Notes: generated by a model not told the origin, from the sequence alone. A stretch of DNA of 63,260 bases from Priapulus caudatus (GCF_000485595.1 NW_014577074.1:269971-333230); one strand, 5' to 3'. Counted from the first letter of the stretch, positions 11,821 through 25,199 are shown. Made by a program: numbers and translations.

Positions 11821-11976
11821 CGGCAACCAGACGTGCAATATTACGGCTTTACACTATGACAAAATACACCGACAACACGCGATACCTAAACACGATCAAC
11901 TACTTTACCGAGATCAACTAAGAAACCACTAACCACCTGATGAAATATGGCCTTTGGAATAATTCACCACTATTAT
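11820..11976 (+). pseudogene. C-terminal tail of repeat protein, copy 2 (frame broken)
   Basis: Base-for-base counterpart of 1,770-1,934, including the segment for IPKHDHYF and the HHY end, but with about ten single-base indels that break the frame and alter the TAG. I label it as broken because that is how it reads. The error pattern is that of unpolished sequence and the real gene may be intact. Confidence 0.55.
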
Positions 11977-14143
11977 GGAGTTAATTTATCTATATGATGA
12001 TGTAGTCTGAATCTCCAATATCGTACTGAATGAAGACATGACTTATTTAATACGTTCCATTATGTGCCTTGACTTTATTACGATCAAAGATGGACATTAC
12101 ATACACATAATATAATACACTGCGCAGTGCAATTGTGGCAAATATTTATGCTACTGATTTTGAAATTTCCGTACTATTCTAGTTGAACGCATATTTGTGT
12201 ATACTATATAGGAGTAGAGATTGCTTATATTTGATCGTGAACTGGCAGTATTATACACTGATTGTTCCTGCACTAAATCCTAACACAAAGTAAATTTGTT
12301 AACCATCAGGCATGACAACAATATTCTACGTTATAGTGTTTTCGCAGATTTTAAATGTATACCAATATGTTTGTAAAAACACGACGTTTTACGATCTGAC
12401 GCCGTACGCTAATTCTAGTGTATTCGCAATATATCTAATCTGTACGAAATAGAAATTTTTATTAGAAGGTAAAGAAACGAAGTTATCGTTGATATTATAC
12501 TGTCATAGAAGAGCTGGGTAAATTCAAAACTAACACACACTCCAGCTGTTTGAGGCTGTGGATGAAAGATTTAACATAAGAACAGAGCTCAAAGCCCTGA
12601 GACAATTCAATATTAGTATACAATATTGTTATTTCAATGATACAAAAATAATACATAGACAAGCTACCAGTCAAAAAAGTGTTAAGTGCCTTCCTAATGG
12701 AGCGCATTAGGTGAGGGAAAGATTTTACAGCGTGCTGTTAACAAAGGGGTAAACATTAGAGATTTGGTGCACACTTCAGTCAGGAATACGTCCGCGAAAT
12801 ATTTTGGGAGAAAATTGTATTGTGAGAGCGTTGAATGGCGTTACAAGGTGCAGATAATATATTCTAATATCGGGCAGAGTGTGTACTTTATGGGAAGAGA
12901 AATTGCAAATGCCCGCCACTATGGAGTTATAATATTGAGATCAATGGGGAGCTAGGGGGTGGAGCGGACTATTGCAGTTTTCACATCGTCACTTCCATAA
13001 CCATTTGCAAAATGTTTTACGTTTTTGCTGACACGAATATGACATAAGAATTAGCACACCGTGTTGCATGATGGCAAAAAAGTGAGTGCCAAGCATTGAG
13101 AAAAAACTAAGCATTAGAATTGGAATTCCAGAAAGAATCCAAACGAAGGGCATAGTATTGTTAATGATGTGGATCCTGGCATTGATTCCACGACTACCAG
13201 GTTCCGCTTCCACATATACCTCTGCATTCAGGACTATTGAGTCGGTGGCCGCTCGCGCATGCGCTTTCGTGGCTTTCGCTCTTTTCGTCTGCCCATTTGC
13301 AGAATTCTCGGTGTGGTCTCAATGACCTTGATCAAGAAGGTCGTCAATGTATCTGTCAAGGGCATGTACAGCTTAGAGCTTTCTCTTTTCAATTGTTGGA
13401 ACACTGTGGCAGCACGAATCTTTTAACTGAGCTCCTGAGTGACACAAAGTATAACTAATGACAAGAGGGTGATGAACGATATAAGCAATGGTTAAATGCA
13501 AGGCAATAATGGCAGGGCAGAGTCTGGCATTTATATTCTTCATTAATCTCACTATATTTCTGGTTCTACAAGCTTACGTGTGAACTTTCGTGAAGGCTTC
13601 CATTCTTAAGCCATAGCTTACCATGTACTTTATGTATTTAATGAAAACTAATAGAGCGCCTGTCTGATATTCGAAGGCTAGTGAGTTTTTCATTTGATTT
13701 CTACTATACTATATTATGATATGACATAACCGTCTTGTTCTAGTGCTGCATCTTCGTTGCTACGATGCCAAATTTTTACTATCTAAAAATTACAGCACAA
13801 AAAGAGCCTCTCCCATGTTGCACAATCATTTCTTCGTTCACGCTCTAAAAACACAGATCTACAACTGATATCTGGTCTATTGTTCATCATTTTCGAGAAT
13901 GCGAAATGGTAAATTTCAAGCACGACTGCTCACTGGCGGTTCCTCCCATATTTGTGCGTAAGTCGATTAAGATAATCTATGCTGTATTTAGTGGCACCCC
14001 GCTTGCTCTTGGCTGAAGAGTGTGCAATACCGCGTTGGTATGTGCGATGACATCTGGTGCATCAACAAACGCTCAAGAACTTCTTCAGAAATCGCTACTA
14101 AGATGATGCGCGAACATAGTTGATGTCCGCCTGGCTACCTACA

Positions 14144-14301
14144 GACGGCAGCGAAGCGGGGTGAGAGAAGCTACATGTACACACGCGGGACCGTCACGAA
14201 GGTCTCGGCGGGGACGAGCCGCGCAGTGCCGATCGTACAGAATCTACAAGAGTTGAGCGCATAGGCCTAGAGGGAATGTGCTGTCGCACGGATAATCCGA
14301 G
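14144..14301. other. 158-bp insertion absent from copy 1
   Basis: Copy 1 reads continuously from the acceptor CTAC into AAACAATAAATTG at 3,902-3,915. In copy 2 about 158 bases of GC-richer sequence are inserted at that point. The error rate changes sharply across it (high to the left, low to the right), so it looks like a contig or read junction rather than a transposon. No terminal repeats or target duplication are visible. Confidence 0.6.
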
Positions 14302-14771
14302 CAACAATAAATTGTCAATTCGCATATCGTCGGACAACTACAGATGATTAACAACCTGTGCTGCACGGATTCTTTGCACAACCTTACGCTCCTGCCTGTG
14401 AGCCAGCATAAGTTGTAAGCGTAATCCACCGCTAACTCAGAAAAACCAAGCCTACAACGAGCTCTTAGCAAGTACGACCTGTGTTTAGCCACACTTACAT
14501 TGGCATATAAAACAGATTAGAACTTTTATTCATCAGTCATGCGTGACAGGAGGAGGATAGAAAATGTTAGCAGCACATGTTTATGGATTGCGAGCACAAA
14601 GTAACAGCTGGCAATTGATCAGAGCTAATCTGCTATTCTTGTTATCCTAATACAGAGTGCAAATTGAGCAGCTAAGCTCCCGCCTGTGCAGATGTGATAA
14701 GAGTAGAATGGAAATTATCGTAAGTCAAGCCATATAGTCTTCAAGGAGAAGCCAATTCTTCACTAAAAAGA

Positions 14772-14847
14772 AGGCCAGTGGCGCAACGGATAACGCGGTC
14801 TGACTACGGATCAGAAGATTCCAGGTTCCAAAATCCTGGCTGGCTCA
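14772..14847 (+). pseudogene. tRNA-Arg (ACG), copy 2 with indels
   Basis: Matches the tRNA at 4,371-4,443 but has an extra G in the anticodon-stem region and extra bases in the T loop (TTCCAAAAT for TTCAAAT). If real these would spoil the T arm; they are more likely sequence errors. Confidence 0.7.
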
Positions 14848-17800
14848 TACATTTTTCACCTTACAGACATTTTCCTTGTTTTAGAATTGGTCTATTTTAC
14901 AACAGAGTTTTACACGCCCATTACTCCGAAAATATATGGCTATGGTGATCTCGCATCTAACACAAAATCTGTAAATGCAAAAACATGAGACTGTAAGAAA
15001 TAATGATTGCAACCAAAACAATACCAGCTTCCACCAGAGTGCGTAAGCGTCTCTTCTTGTTTCACTTGGCAACAACTGGGGATCTTGTCGACGGCCATCT
15101 TATGCTAACGTTCCTGTTCATAAATGTCACGTCTCCTACAGACCCACAGCGACCGACATCCTGCAAAAACACGATTTGAGAAGCAGGCCTATGAAAGAAC
15201 AGACACCCATGAAGATCCCTCAACTATGTTCGTTTACAGAAAGTTAATGTGAAGGCACATGTTGGCAAAATTCTGCCCAGTGCCGACTGGTTGGACGGTG
15301 CAGCTATCACCTACCTCTGGCGTAACAAGGTTCTCCCGGAAAGCGACTATGGTGGCCCTGCGACCACGGTCCGATAGGTCAGAGTTGTGCCTCTCTAGCG
15401 ACTTGGATTTTGCCGACTTCAAGCGGTCAAGGTCGAGCAGGCGACATCCTGGCTCGCGTCACTCTCCGCCTAATGATGTCCGGCTGCTACTCCGCCGTGA
15501 AAAACAATAAAACCCACAGATATCATCGATGGGATCACGTCGAATTGTTTGGTGACTGAAACCCTTAGCCAGCCTATTGCAAACCATGGGGCTGGTACCA
15601 TGCACTCTTTTCACGTGAATTTTAAGATCATCGCCAAAGGTGAAAATTTGAGAAAAATATCTACAATAACATCAACACGTAACGAAATCTATAAAAAACG
15701 AGTGTACAAAATATTGTTAAATAAAAAGATTATATTTGACCTAACGATCTTAAGCGTACTTGAAATGTTTAAATTTTAAATTATTTAAATTTAAAAAGAA
15801 TATATCTATTCAGACAAAATCATTAGAAGGTATTTTAAAACAGTTGATTACCCATTTTGACAGCATGTTTTTTCCTGAGGCTGACATTTTTGGTATCCAG
15901 ACGTGATGTCAGAATACCAAGGGTGCACCGCTTGCTTGGCTGACTTTTTCTTGATCCACGACTGCAAAAACCAATTCAGCGTCAATTAACTGTAATTAAT
16001 CAGTGAGTAAAATGTCATCGTGGCTAATAATTAAATAACTAAATTACGATCTTAAACAACAATAAAAATTTAGTGAACTAGATCCAAAAGAGGATGAAAA
16101 TCGATGTAAAAAACATGTGAAAACAAATGTCATAATTATAGTGATACTAATGCCCAGCTACCTTCTTCCTAAACAGGGAAGATGCATGTCCACTTCAACC
16201 TGTGTGATGACATCATCCTGCACTTCGCCGTGCATCATGCACGTTATCATGACTCACTTGTACAGAGGGCGCGCCGCCTTGCCAAAGTGTTCAGCTTGTT
16301 CCCTGAGTAGACAAAAAGAATAAAGTTCAATGATAACAATAAGCTTAATCAATCTTATAGTTAATCGTTAATCCCCTCCACGAGGGAACACAGAATGCTT
16401 TCAACACATATTCAGGGGCCAAGTTAATTTACGCGAGGCACGGTCCTGAACATTGTGTACAGCCATGGCCAGCTGAATTTATCATTGCATCAGGGCAGGC
16501 AACAACCTTCAGCATAATTTCAAATGCTCACCTCGCATGGTTGAAATCTGTGCGAAAATAGGCAGAAGGATATGTTTGGATACCAAATTGTATTGTTAGC
16601 TGTGGGTAGGTATAACCAGAACAGGTATGGATAATTGCATGCCTGCGCATGGCACGTTAGGTAAACCTCTGCTTGTTTGCGCTGTCACTACTATCATTAA
16701 AGAAGCACCGAGTTCAATTAATGCACGACACCATTACATGGGAAAATTTACTCAGCGATTTCTAAACGAGCAGCATCAATTTTCCTACACTCAAAAGTGA
16801 TTAATCAATAGTAAAACTCGTTTTTTCCAGTACTCCACCCAAAACTTCACAAGCAGGAAGGTATGGAGGAAATAATTGGGAGAGAATATTCACTAGTTCT
16901 ATTATTCTATAAGCAATGCATTTAACTTCAACTGTGATTAAGATATGTACCTAGATGTGACCATGGTCCACCCATGAATCGGAACGGCTGACAATGCTGA
17001 CTAATATAATATAATACGAATATATATATATATATATAACATATATAAGCGAACTGCTCACCGACACTGTTGGCGACGTTGAAAATCGAGAGCCGACTGC
17101 TGCGGCCTTCTTCAGCTTGCCTTGCTCGGGAGACGCCTCCGTATGGTTTCTCACGATGCACGTAAGCCGCACCTCCAGCTCCCCGCGGTACTTGCTGTCC
17201 TTGTTGTCATGACGACCTCCAAGTTCCACCCACCTGCGTATAACAACCGCGCTAGTGATCACTTCTGGCCGTGAAAAACGTCATCGGTGAGCGATGCGGC
17301 CGTGTGACAGCTGATATAATACACAGTATATATCAACGGAAAGATTCTATTTACGACGAAAGTGGCGGAAACATATCATGGAATGATGTTATAATATAGA
17401 TGAAATGCTTTTAAAGGACAGTAGGAAGTAACTGCAGAGTCGCGTGTATTTCTACTAACAATCACCGCTACTTATATTCAAACCTTTTCCACAATAGATT
17501 GATTACTACTAAAATAGACAACTCCCCCGTCCACTGTATTCACGCTCTACGTGCAGTTGCAAACAAACTCCACAGGCAGACACAAGTATAGCGCACTGAC
17601 ACCATCAGCCACAATCACCCCAGGGCGCATTCACATGTTCAAGCCAGATGACCTAGAAAAACCTGCATTTGCATCATGGGGGGTGGGGGACTATTTTGAT
17701 GCTAGGGGCTTGTACTGCCACAGCAATTTGCAGTACCTACAACACGTTTTACACACAGACACATACACATACGCAGACTTGAATGCACATACACATGCTG

Positions 17801-18016
17801 ACACATACAGCCTTGTACAGATTTTCGCTTGATCTGTTAGCCACGAAGGTTGGCAACCACTATTGGGCCATTGTGCAATTTGGCACTCGGTGAGTGAAAG
17901 CTGGAATTGTAAAAACACAAGGTGTTACGCCACAATCGTATCATCAGGCCAACACTGCACCATATATTACTGTGTATCAGTTCTCGTGTAGATGCTGTGC
18001 CACTCACTTCCCCACC

Positions 18017-18041
18017 NNNNNNNNNNNNNNNNNNNNNNNNN
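18017..18041. other. Assembly gap of 25 N
   Basis: A run of exactly 25 N, flanked by the same sequence on both sides: 17,211-18,016 on the left and 18,051-18,853 on the right. Confidence 1.
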
Positions 18042-18050
18042 GAGAGATAT

Positions 18051-18074
18051 GACGACCTCCAAGTTCCAGCCCAC
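18051..18074 (-). CDS. RAB11FIP: Rab11-FIP C2-end exon, 5' remnant (copy 3)
   Basis: The first 24 bases of the exon encoding WVELGGR, with its acceptor, survive beside the gap. The following 18,075-19,035 repeats the intron sequence of copies 1 and 2. This copy is the one contiguous with the upstream C2 exons at 21,403-22,000. Confidence 0.6.
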
Positions 18075-19040
18075 CTCCGTATAACAACCGCGCGCTAGTG
18101 ATCACTTCTGGCCGTGAAAAACGTCATCGCTGAGCGATGCGGCCGTGTGACAGCTGATTAATCACAGTTATTATTCAACGGAAAGATTCTATTTACGACG
18201 AAAGTGGCGAACATATCATGGAATGATGTTATAATATAGATGAAATGCTTTTAAAGGACAGTAGGAAGTAACTGCAGAGTCGCGTGTATTTCTACTAACA
18301 ATCACGCTACTTATATTCAAACCTTTTCCACAATAGATTGATACTACTAAAATAGACAACTCCCCGTCCACTGTATTCCGCTCTACCGTGCAGTTGCAAA
18401 CGAACTCCACAGGCAGACACAAGTATAGCGCACTGACACCATCAGCCACAATCACCCCAGGGCGCATTCACATGTTCAAGCCCAGATGACCTAGAAAAAC
18501 CTGCATTTGCATCATGGGGGGTGGGGGACTATTTGATGGCTAGGGGCTTGTACTGCAACAGCAATTTGCAGTACCTACAACACGTTTTCACACAGACACA
18601 TACACATACGCAGACTTGAATGCACATACACATGCTGACACATACAGCCTTGTACAGATTTTCGCTTGATCTGTTAGCCACGAAGGTTGGCAACCACTAT
18701 TGGGCCATTGTGCAATTTGGCACTCGGGTGAGTGAAAGCTGGAATTGTAAAAACACAAGGTGTTACGCCACAATCGTATCATCAGCGCAACACTGCACCA
18801 TATATTACTGTTATCAGTTCTCGTGTAGATGCTGTGCCACTCACTTCCCACCTTCTCACTATTCCATTCACCCACTCTCCTCATTCTCACTCACTCAAAC
18901 CACCGCAAACCACACACACCGGCATCGCCATCGCATACGCAGTCACGTCACATCACCGACTCACCCATCAAACCCAACACCCACCCAATCGCTCATGCCT
19001 CCCTCTCTCTCACTCACGCACTATCTCATCTCTCTTGCAC

Positions 19041-19398
<358 letters not shown>

Positions 19399-20749
19399 TA
19401 ACAGTGCAAGTAGTCCAAGAACGTGACAGAACTGCACATCTCTTAATCGGGGTTATAACACACATACTTTCTTCGTGTTGTCTCCGAGCAGACCCATTGG
19501 CCCTATTTATGCATCACTGCTGCAAGCAATCCTTTTGTAATTTGTGCACGGAGTGGCTGGTGATGGTCTTGAGTGTAAATAGAGTGAAATTATTTTGTGG
19601 TTGCTGGCTGAACACTGGCAATATGCATACAGCCCGTAGCAGTGAGAATGTACGTGTCAGGCAGAGAGATATAGAGCATGTGTGTGAAAGACAGCGATAG
19701 GGAAAGAAAACGAGAGAAACGAAAGACAGGATGGATGGAGGGAGCTAGGGATGGAGACAGGGAAAGAGAGGAAGAGAGTGTGAGTGAGAGAGGGTGGGAA
19801 GGAGAGCAAGAGAGGAAGATGAGATGAAAGGTGAAAGCAAGTGAAATACAGAAAGAGACCATAACAACTCCAGTCTGATTGGCCAAGCATAGTCGCACAA
19901 GATTACTTCTCACACGCACCTATAAACTCACTAACGCCTTGTAATGAGGCCGATCATTATCGGCATGCTTTTTGTGTTAGATGGATCGTTGAACTACTGT
20001 TGGGATGAGTTTTCTATACGTCCTGTATCAACGCAGTCATGCTTGTCAGAGTCATTAACCTTCTGGCGTTGCTCACTCATACACTCACTCGAAAGACAAA
20101 TTATCATCCATGTAGTTAATGGGCATACGAGTGCATCGGTACGAGTACATGCACTTCCCTTCCCCACCCCGCATGAACACCCAGCCAGCTACAGATCTGT
20201 AGGGTAGTAACGGTTAGCACTACACTACATGCACGCTTGGGAGAGTTTGACGTTTTGGATCACAGAGTGGTCCGAAAACAGAAATTGACGAAAATGTTCA
20301 TGAATACACATTCTGGAATCACTATGCCATCTAGTCAAAGTCCTATACTACAACAGAGGAGAATCTGAGAAAATATTTATAGTATAAAGAATTAGAAGTA
20401 TGTCTAGCCATTGCAGGTTTCTATAGTCTTTAGACCAATTTTACAGATGACCAGTTTCACTGATCTAAATTGCAGTATAATTTGTGAGAGGTTGTGTTCA
20501 GCTGCTGCCAAATTTCTGGGTAAGCACTATAGCTGCAATGTCCTAGAAACCACAAGTTTAGTTAATAATATAGATACAAAGCATTTACTGCCCGTATACT
20601 TTTAAATCATTTACATGTTTGCCCATGCACTGTATTCGAGTATGTGCGAAAAAAACATCTGAAATGAACAGCCACACGAGAATAACTTTCTTCGTTTACC
20701 GAAAATCAGAGCTAATCGGGAGCAAATTCTCAGTTGAGGTGGCCAGGGC

Positions 20750-21108
20750 TTAGGCCACAATTAAAAAAATCTTTGTTTGCCCTCACCCGACCCAGGCTGA
20801 AAAGTTTGGGTAGGTAGGTGGGTTTTTTTTGTAAAGGTTTTTTTTTACAAATTCAGCATGGTGTCTACATGCTCGGGTGTGCTTGTGTGGAGATACCTTT
20901 TATGTTAAATGTTTGTTTTGCTTGTACATAATATGTACAATTGTATTGATACATTGTATTGATACATAATAATGTATTGCCTACAGATTAATACAATGTA
21001 CACTGATACAATTTGTAAAAAAAAAATCATTACAATTTTTCGAGTCGGCCCCTTTTTGGCGGGTAGGTCGGGTGAGGGCAAACAAACAATATTTTTACTA
21101 TGGCCTTA
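20750..21108. mobile_element. MITE with ~40-bp terminal inverted repeats
   Basis: The left end TTAGGCCA...GTTTGCCCTCACCCGACC is matched in inverted orientation by GGTCGGGTGAGGGCAAAC...TGGCCTTA at the right. The 359-bp interior is AT-rich and non-coding. It lies in the FIP intron between the C2 exons and copy 3. I could not define a target-site duplication. Confidence 0.7.
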
Positions 21109-21402
21109 CTATTTTATTTTGCTCCACAATTCATGATAGGCTTTCGCCCCCTCGGGGTGAGCCCTGCCTACCAATGATGCTTAGGCTACATCCACAAAAG
21201 TAGTAATTACATAATAGTATTGAACATACAAATGCTTTTGTAAATAACATTATTACAACCGATTAATACAAATTTAAATAATTTTGAAATGGTAGGAATA
21301 CAAGCTAAGAATGAGCTTGCGGTGCATTAGTTAGGTAGTTATAAGGAATAGGTATATCAGGTATGTATAGATATGTATGTGAAAACAGTAACAGACGTTC
21401 AC

Positions 21403-22000
21403 CTTGTGAGCGGCATGCCATATTCATCGAGGTCAGCTAGCATGATCAGGCAGCGTCCGAGGAACTTGTCCAGCCCAATGACGTCCTTGTGAAGGACGGT
21501 CAGCTCAATGGCGGACGCCTCTGTCGGAAGCTCGCTGTAAACAAAAATAACTTGTCTTCTGACCGATAGACCACGCTACCCTAGCAACGAATGACCACGC
21601 GTCCGATGACTGCCAACCAGAATACGTGGCCTTGGGGATGACCGAACGAGTGTCAGCCCACCGAGCGATCCTGATACCGAGCAATCAAGTGATTGTTGAC
21701 CGATGATTGCGTGAATTACCACCGGCCGTGTGTCACGCACTGACAAAAGGATGGCAACTTTGCGTGAGATTTGTAATTATCTTAGGGGTGCTATCAAAAA
21801 AAAGCTTTCAGCATGCAATGAGGTTAAACATATACGCATTATGTCCACAGAACGCCCCGACAGGAAACTATTTAACCCATTATCATTACACACTTACAAA
21901 TCGCATTCTTCATTCCACTCCGGGTCGATAGCTTTATCTTGCACGGACGTTTGGTACTTTGCTTTCCCCAATTGCATAACAACGTACGCATCGTTTGTAC
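21403..22000 (-). CDS. RAB11FIP: Rab11-FIP C2-domain exons
   Basis: Two exons, 21,898-22,000 then 21,403-21,534, both GT-AG. The first gives GTNDAYVVMQLGKAKYQTSV and PEWNEECDFELP. The second gives IELTVLHKDVIGLDKFLGRC and LADLDEYGMPLTR. This is the core of the C2 domain found at the N-terminus of class I FIPs (RAB11FIP1/2/5), which targets acidic phospholipids. The phase-2 end (ACA AG) joins exactly to the exon starting WVELGG in the copies at 6,860, 17,233 and 18,074. The first C2 strand and the start codon lie further upstream (higher coordinates). I searched 22-30 kb and did not find them. Confidence 0.85.
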
Positions 22001-23461
22001 CTACATTGCAAAGCATATCGCATAACATGGGAAATCGAGCAGATGTTATTTGCAGGGTTCTACGCTTGCTATTTCTCATTCTACACAGGTGCTACTCTAA
22101 GTATGTCAATCGCAAGTTGCCAAATGCGCACAGTACAACGCTAAGCAGCTTATCAGGGCAGATCCACCTCCTCAAGTGGACAGCAGGTGAATTTCTAGTT
22201 AGTCGCGAATTAGATTACGACGTATAATTCGCGTTTAATAGTTAGCTGACGACGGAGCGCACACATAGTCGACTGGACCGATATATGTTTGCGTTGCCTA
22301 TATTGTCTGGGTTGACAGGAATTACTGCCTGTCACCTGCAGGCACATACAATGTGTCAGCCATGCAACTGTGTCATCAGACCAACGACGACGAGACTGCT
22401 AATTATATAGGGCGCTTCCTTGAACATGTCGGAACTTACAACTATCTTAATAAATCGCAAATTATACTACCGGCTTTTCCTTTGCCGACGAGGTGCCTGG
22501 CTCGCAGAACTGCAACAAAGAGGGAAAAAATATTGAGGGTAGAGAGCATTTTGACTGGGCAAAAACAACTGGAGGTAGCCGATGTTATCATAGGCCGTAT
22601 ATAGCTAATGCATTCACACATTTACTTACACGATACCTGATCACAGCCGTTTTAAGAGTACACAACGTGTCCCTTTGAGAGTGGACATTAAAAATCAAGC
22701 TAACGGTGCATAGTGGTATTTTTTAGTAATATTGTTGGTATATTTTGCAATTCATTTAGCTATGAAATGGCATTTCTATGTTTAGCAATGCTTTTTTGCT
22801 ATTTATGAAACAATTTTTAGCCAAAAAAGAAAGCGTGTCCAACAGGCAATCACCACCCTCTTGCCTCTAAAGCCCCGGACACACTAGGCGATTTTTCAGG
22901 CGAGTGAGTCGCCGGCGATTGAGCCGGGCGACTGAGTCGGGCGACTGAGTGGACACACTAGGCGAATATCAGCGCGATTAATCGGCGATTTTTCTCCCAC
23001 TGCAACACTAAAACACTCGCACTGCATACTGCAACTGCAATCTCTGCAATTGCAACTGCATGCTACCCGTAGGGCATGATTCTCTATGCTGACTCACACA
23101 AAGAGTAAGTAATAATCCGTACGCAACAGCGGTTGCTATAAAACTATCGAAATTATTTGCAATTCAAACATTTCTAGTGCCAAGCTGTACAGCAAGCAAT
23201 TTATGCCTTGAGCAGTAGAGGAAATTTGTGAACTGGCAATGAACAGGTAATAACAGATAACGTTCTATAAACACTTTCAGTATTTAATTCGCGGATGCAA
23301 CTCTCAATTACAACTAGAAATCCTCGAGAGTATTTTTGTACAGTTGTACAAACCAGTCTAGAATATATGCCAGCCTGGTATTCGGTTGCATAATATAGCA
23401 GGTCATGCATATATACACACAGGTCTGTACACCTAATTTGTGTTTATTACAAAATGAGTTA

Positions 23462-23508
23462 ATATAATCAGGAGTGATCAATAATCTATTATTATTCACT
23501 CCTGATAT
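23462..23508. repeat. Foldback element, CAGGAGT family
   Basis: ATCAGGAGTGA and TCACTCCTGAT face each other around an AT-rich loop, within a TATA-rich flank. Same termini as the elements at 24,625, 25,137 and 27,961. Confidence 0.65.
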
Positions 23509-24624
23509 AATGATTTCAGAAGTTTACATTATTAGACTTAACCCCGTTTCTAATCAAATACCAATTTATGGTATAAGAATTCCTTTTAAAAATTCACATT
23601 AAAAAGCAAGCAGCAGCACTGTCAAGACTAACGCACATATATATACAATTGAGCACACATAAATGCACAATTGAGCACACATAAATGCAATTCTAAACAT
23701 TTTATCTGTGAAGGTCTGGATTATTTAGCTTATCTTGGTCTCATAGACAGTTACATGCAACTAAAAAGATTTGTACCTATTCCAAGGCCCAGATCGTTTT
23801 AACACACAGTGTGGAGAGGTCAGGCACATAATATTAATTAAAAAAAATATGAACCACTCCTATTGCCAAGGTAACAAATTAAAGCTATCAGTATAACCGA
23901 AATCACTACAAGCAGAAACAAGATTTAACAATGAGATAACTATATATATACCCCACCCCCCCAGCTGCAAAGTGATTAGTTCTAGTAATATAGCCTTCGT
24001 TAGCTCTGCCCTAACTCTGGTAATAACTTTACTTTATATGCATGCAGTCTAGTGGGACTACTACAAATCAGAGTGTCAGTTAACCAGGAAAGAAAATCAG
24101 GGAGTCTCACCATCTGAGCAAAGCGAGGATATGCTGCAGGCATGAAGCATCTAAGGGGGAGGGGAGGACCTTACCTTAAAATGGAGAAAATATCTGAAAT
24201 GCCAAAAAGACAAGAATCTGATATGATTTTATATTCTTATAAGCACTGTTGTCAGTTATACAATTAAGGTGTATAATATATAAAAATGGGCCGCCCTCAT
24301 GCCGTCTCTAACAAATTTCATCCATCTCATCCAAGAATAGGCCGTCCAAAAGACAGGTAGATGGGTTTCTGGTTAACATACTGCTGCAAATGCACTCTAG
24401 CTACAGACACAATATTATACACAAAGAGCCTATCATTTATTAATTATAGCTAAACAATTATCATTATTTATTTATTATAGACTTTTTAATATAGATCACA
24501 GCACCACGGAAACATTATTGTTAATTAGTAACACGTATATAATGACTGCACACACAGCACACTTTCAGCCGAAGCATATGTGGTAAATACAAAACCTACC
24601 ATTTCTCGGGTATTACGCATGTAT

Positions 24625-24700
24625 ACAAGCTATCAGGAGTCTATCAATAGACTCCTGTATTGTCGATAGAGTCTGTTAATAGTATTGATAGACTCCTGAA
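24625..24700. repeat. Foldback element, CAGGAGT family
   Basis: CAGGAGTCTATCAATAGACTCCTG-type hairpin with a further GATAGACTCCTG arm; three alternating arms share the sequence. Confidence 0.65.
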
Positions 24701-25136
24701 GCTATGAATGCACTGTGTCTATTATTACACATCAACACATTTCCCGCATGCAGGTTTTAGTGTACCAACCAATGACCCCTTTACACAGCCATAATACCAC
24801 AATGACTCTGTCCCTCAGCAATGGCTATAGCTCTCTAGATTAAAGGCACGGTCCTATGAAACAACTATGGTTACAACTTACAGGGTTGTTATCACATCAG
24901 TGTTAAATTGAGACCTGTGGAAGCTATAGAGTCTATAGACCATAATCACCATATGTTGAGGCACGTGCTGCTATTATTACTTTGTGAAGTAGTTACTACA
25001 CAGGACTGGACATATGTTCCTATAATTACTTGTACAATACTTTTGTTTTGCTGCTGTGTATACACATGCTACAATACTATTAACACGTAATAATTAACGA
25101 ATTAATTAATAGTTAACAATTAAGCTCAAATGTATA

Positions 25137-25199
25137 ATATATATCAGGAGTAGATAATAGGGAACTATATTCCCTATTATCTACTCCTGATATATATAT
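25137..25199. repeat. Foldback element, CAGGAGT family (perfect arms)
   Basis: Perfect 22-bp arms starting ATCAGGAGTAGATAATAG separated by five bases, flanked on both sides by TATATA. Confidence 0.8.

Larger units (their letters stand above)
13228..17233 (-). pseudogene. RAB11FIP: Rab11-FIP 3' exons, copy 2 (frame broken)
   Basis: Counterparts of all six copy-1 exons: about 17,062-17,233, 16,162-16,302, 15,852-15,961, 15,315-15,483, about 13,920-14,143 and about 13,228-13,434. Exon lengths differ from copy 1 by one to many bases, so most are out of frame. For example, the C2-end exon lacks one base near 17,088. The two most 3' exons lie in the error-dense stretch, and the acceptor of the penultimate one is interrupted by the foreign insert at 14,144. 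Either this is a decayed tandem duplicate or a badly polished copy of the same locus; I favour the latter. Confidence 0.65.
11870..18016. repeat. Segmental duplicate of 1,830-7,650
   Basis: The same order of landmarks as copy 1: repeat-protein tail, AT-rich spacer, FIP exons and tRNA. The block up to about 14,140 is dense in indels; from about 14,300 it is nearly identical to copy 1. It ends at the N gap. Confidence 0.9.
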
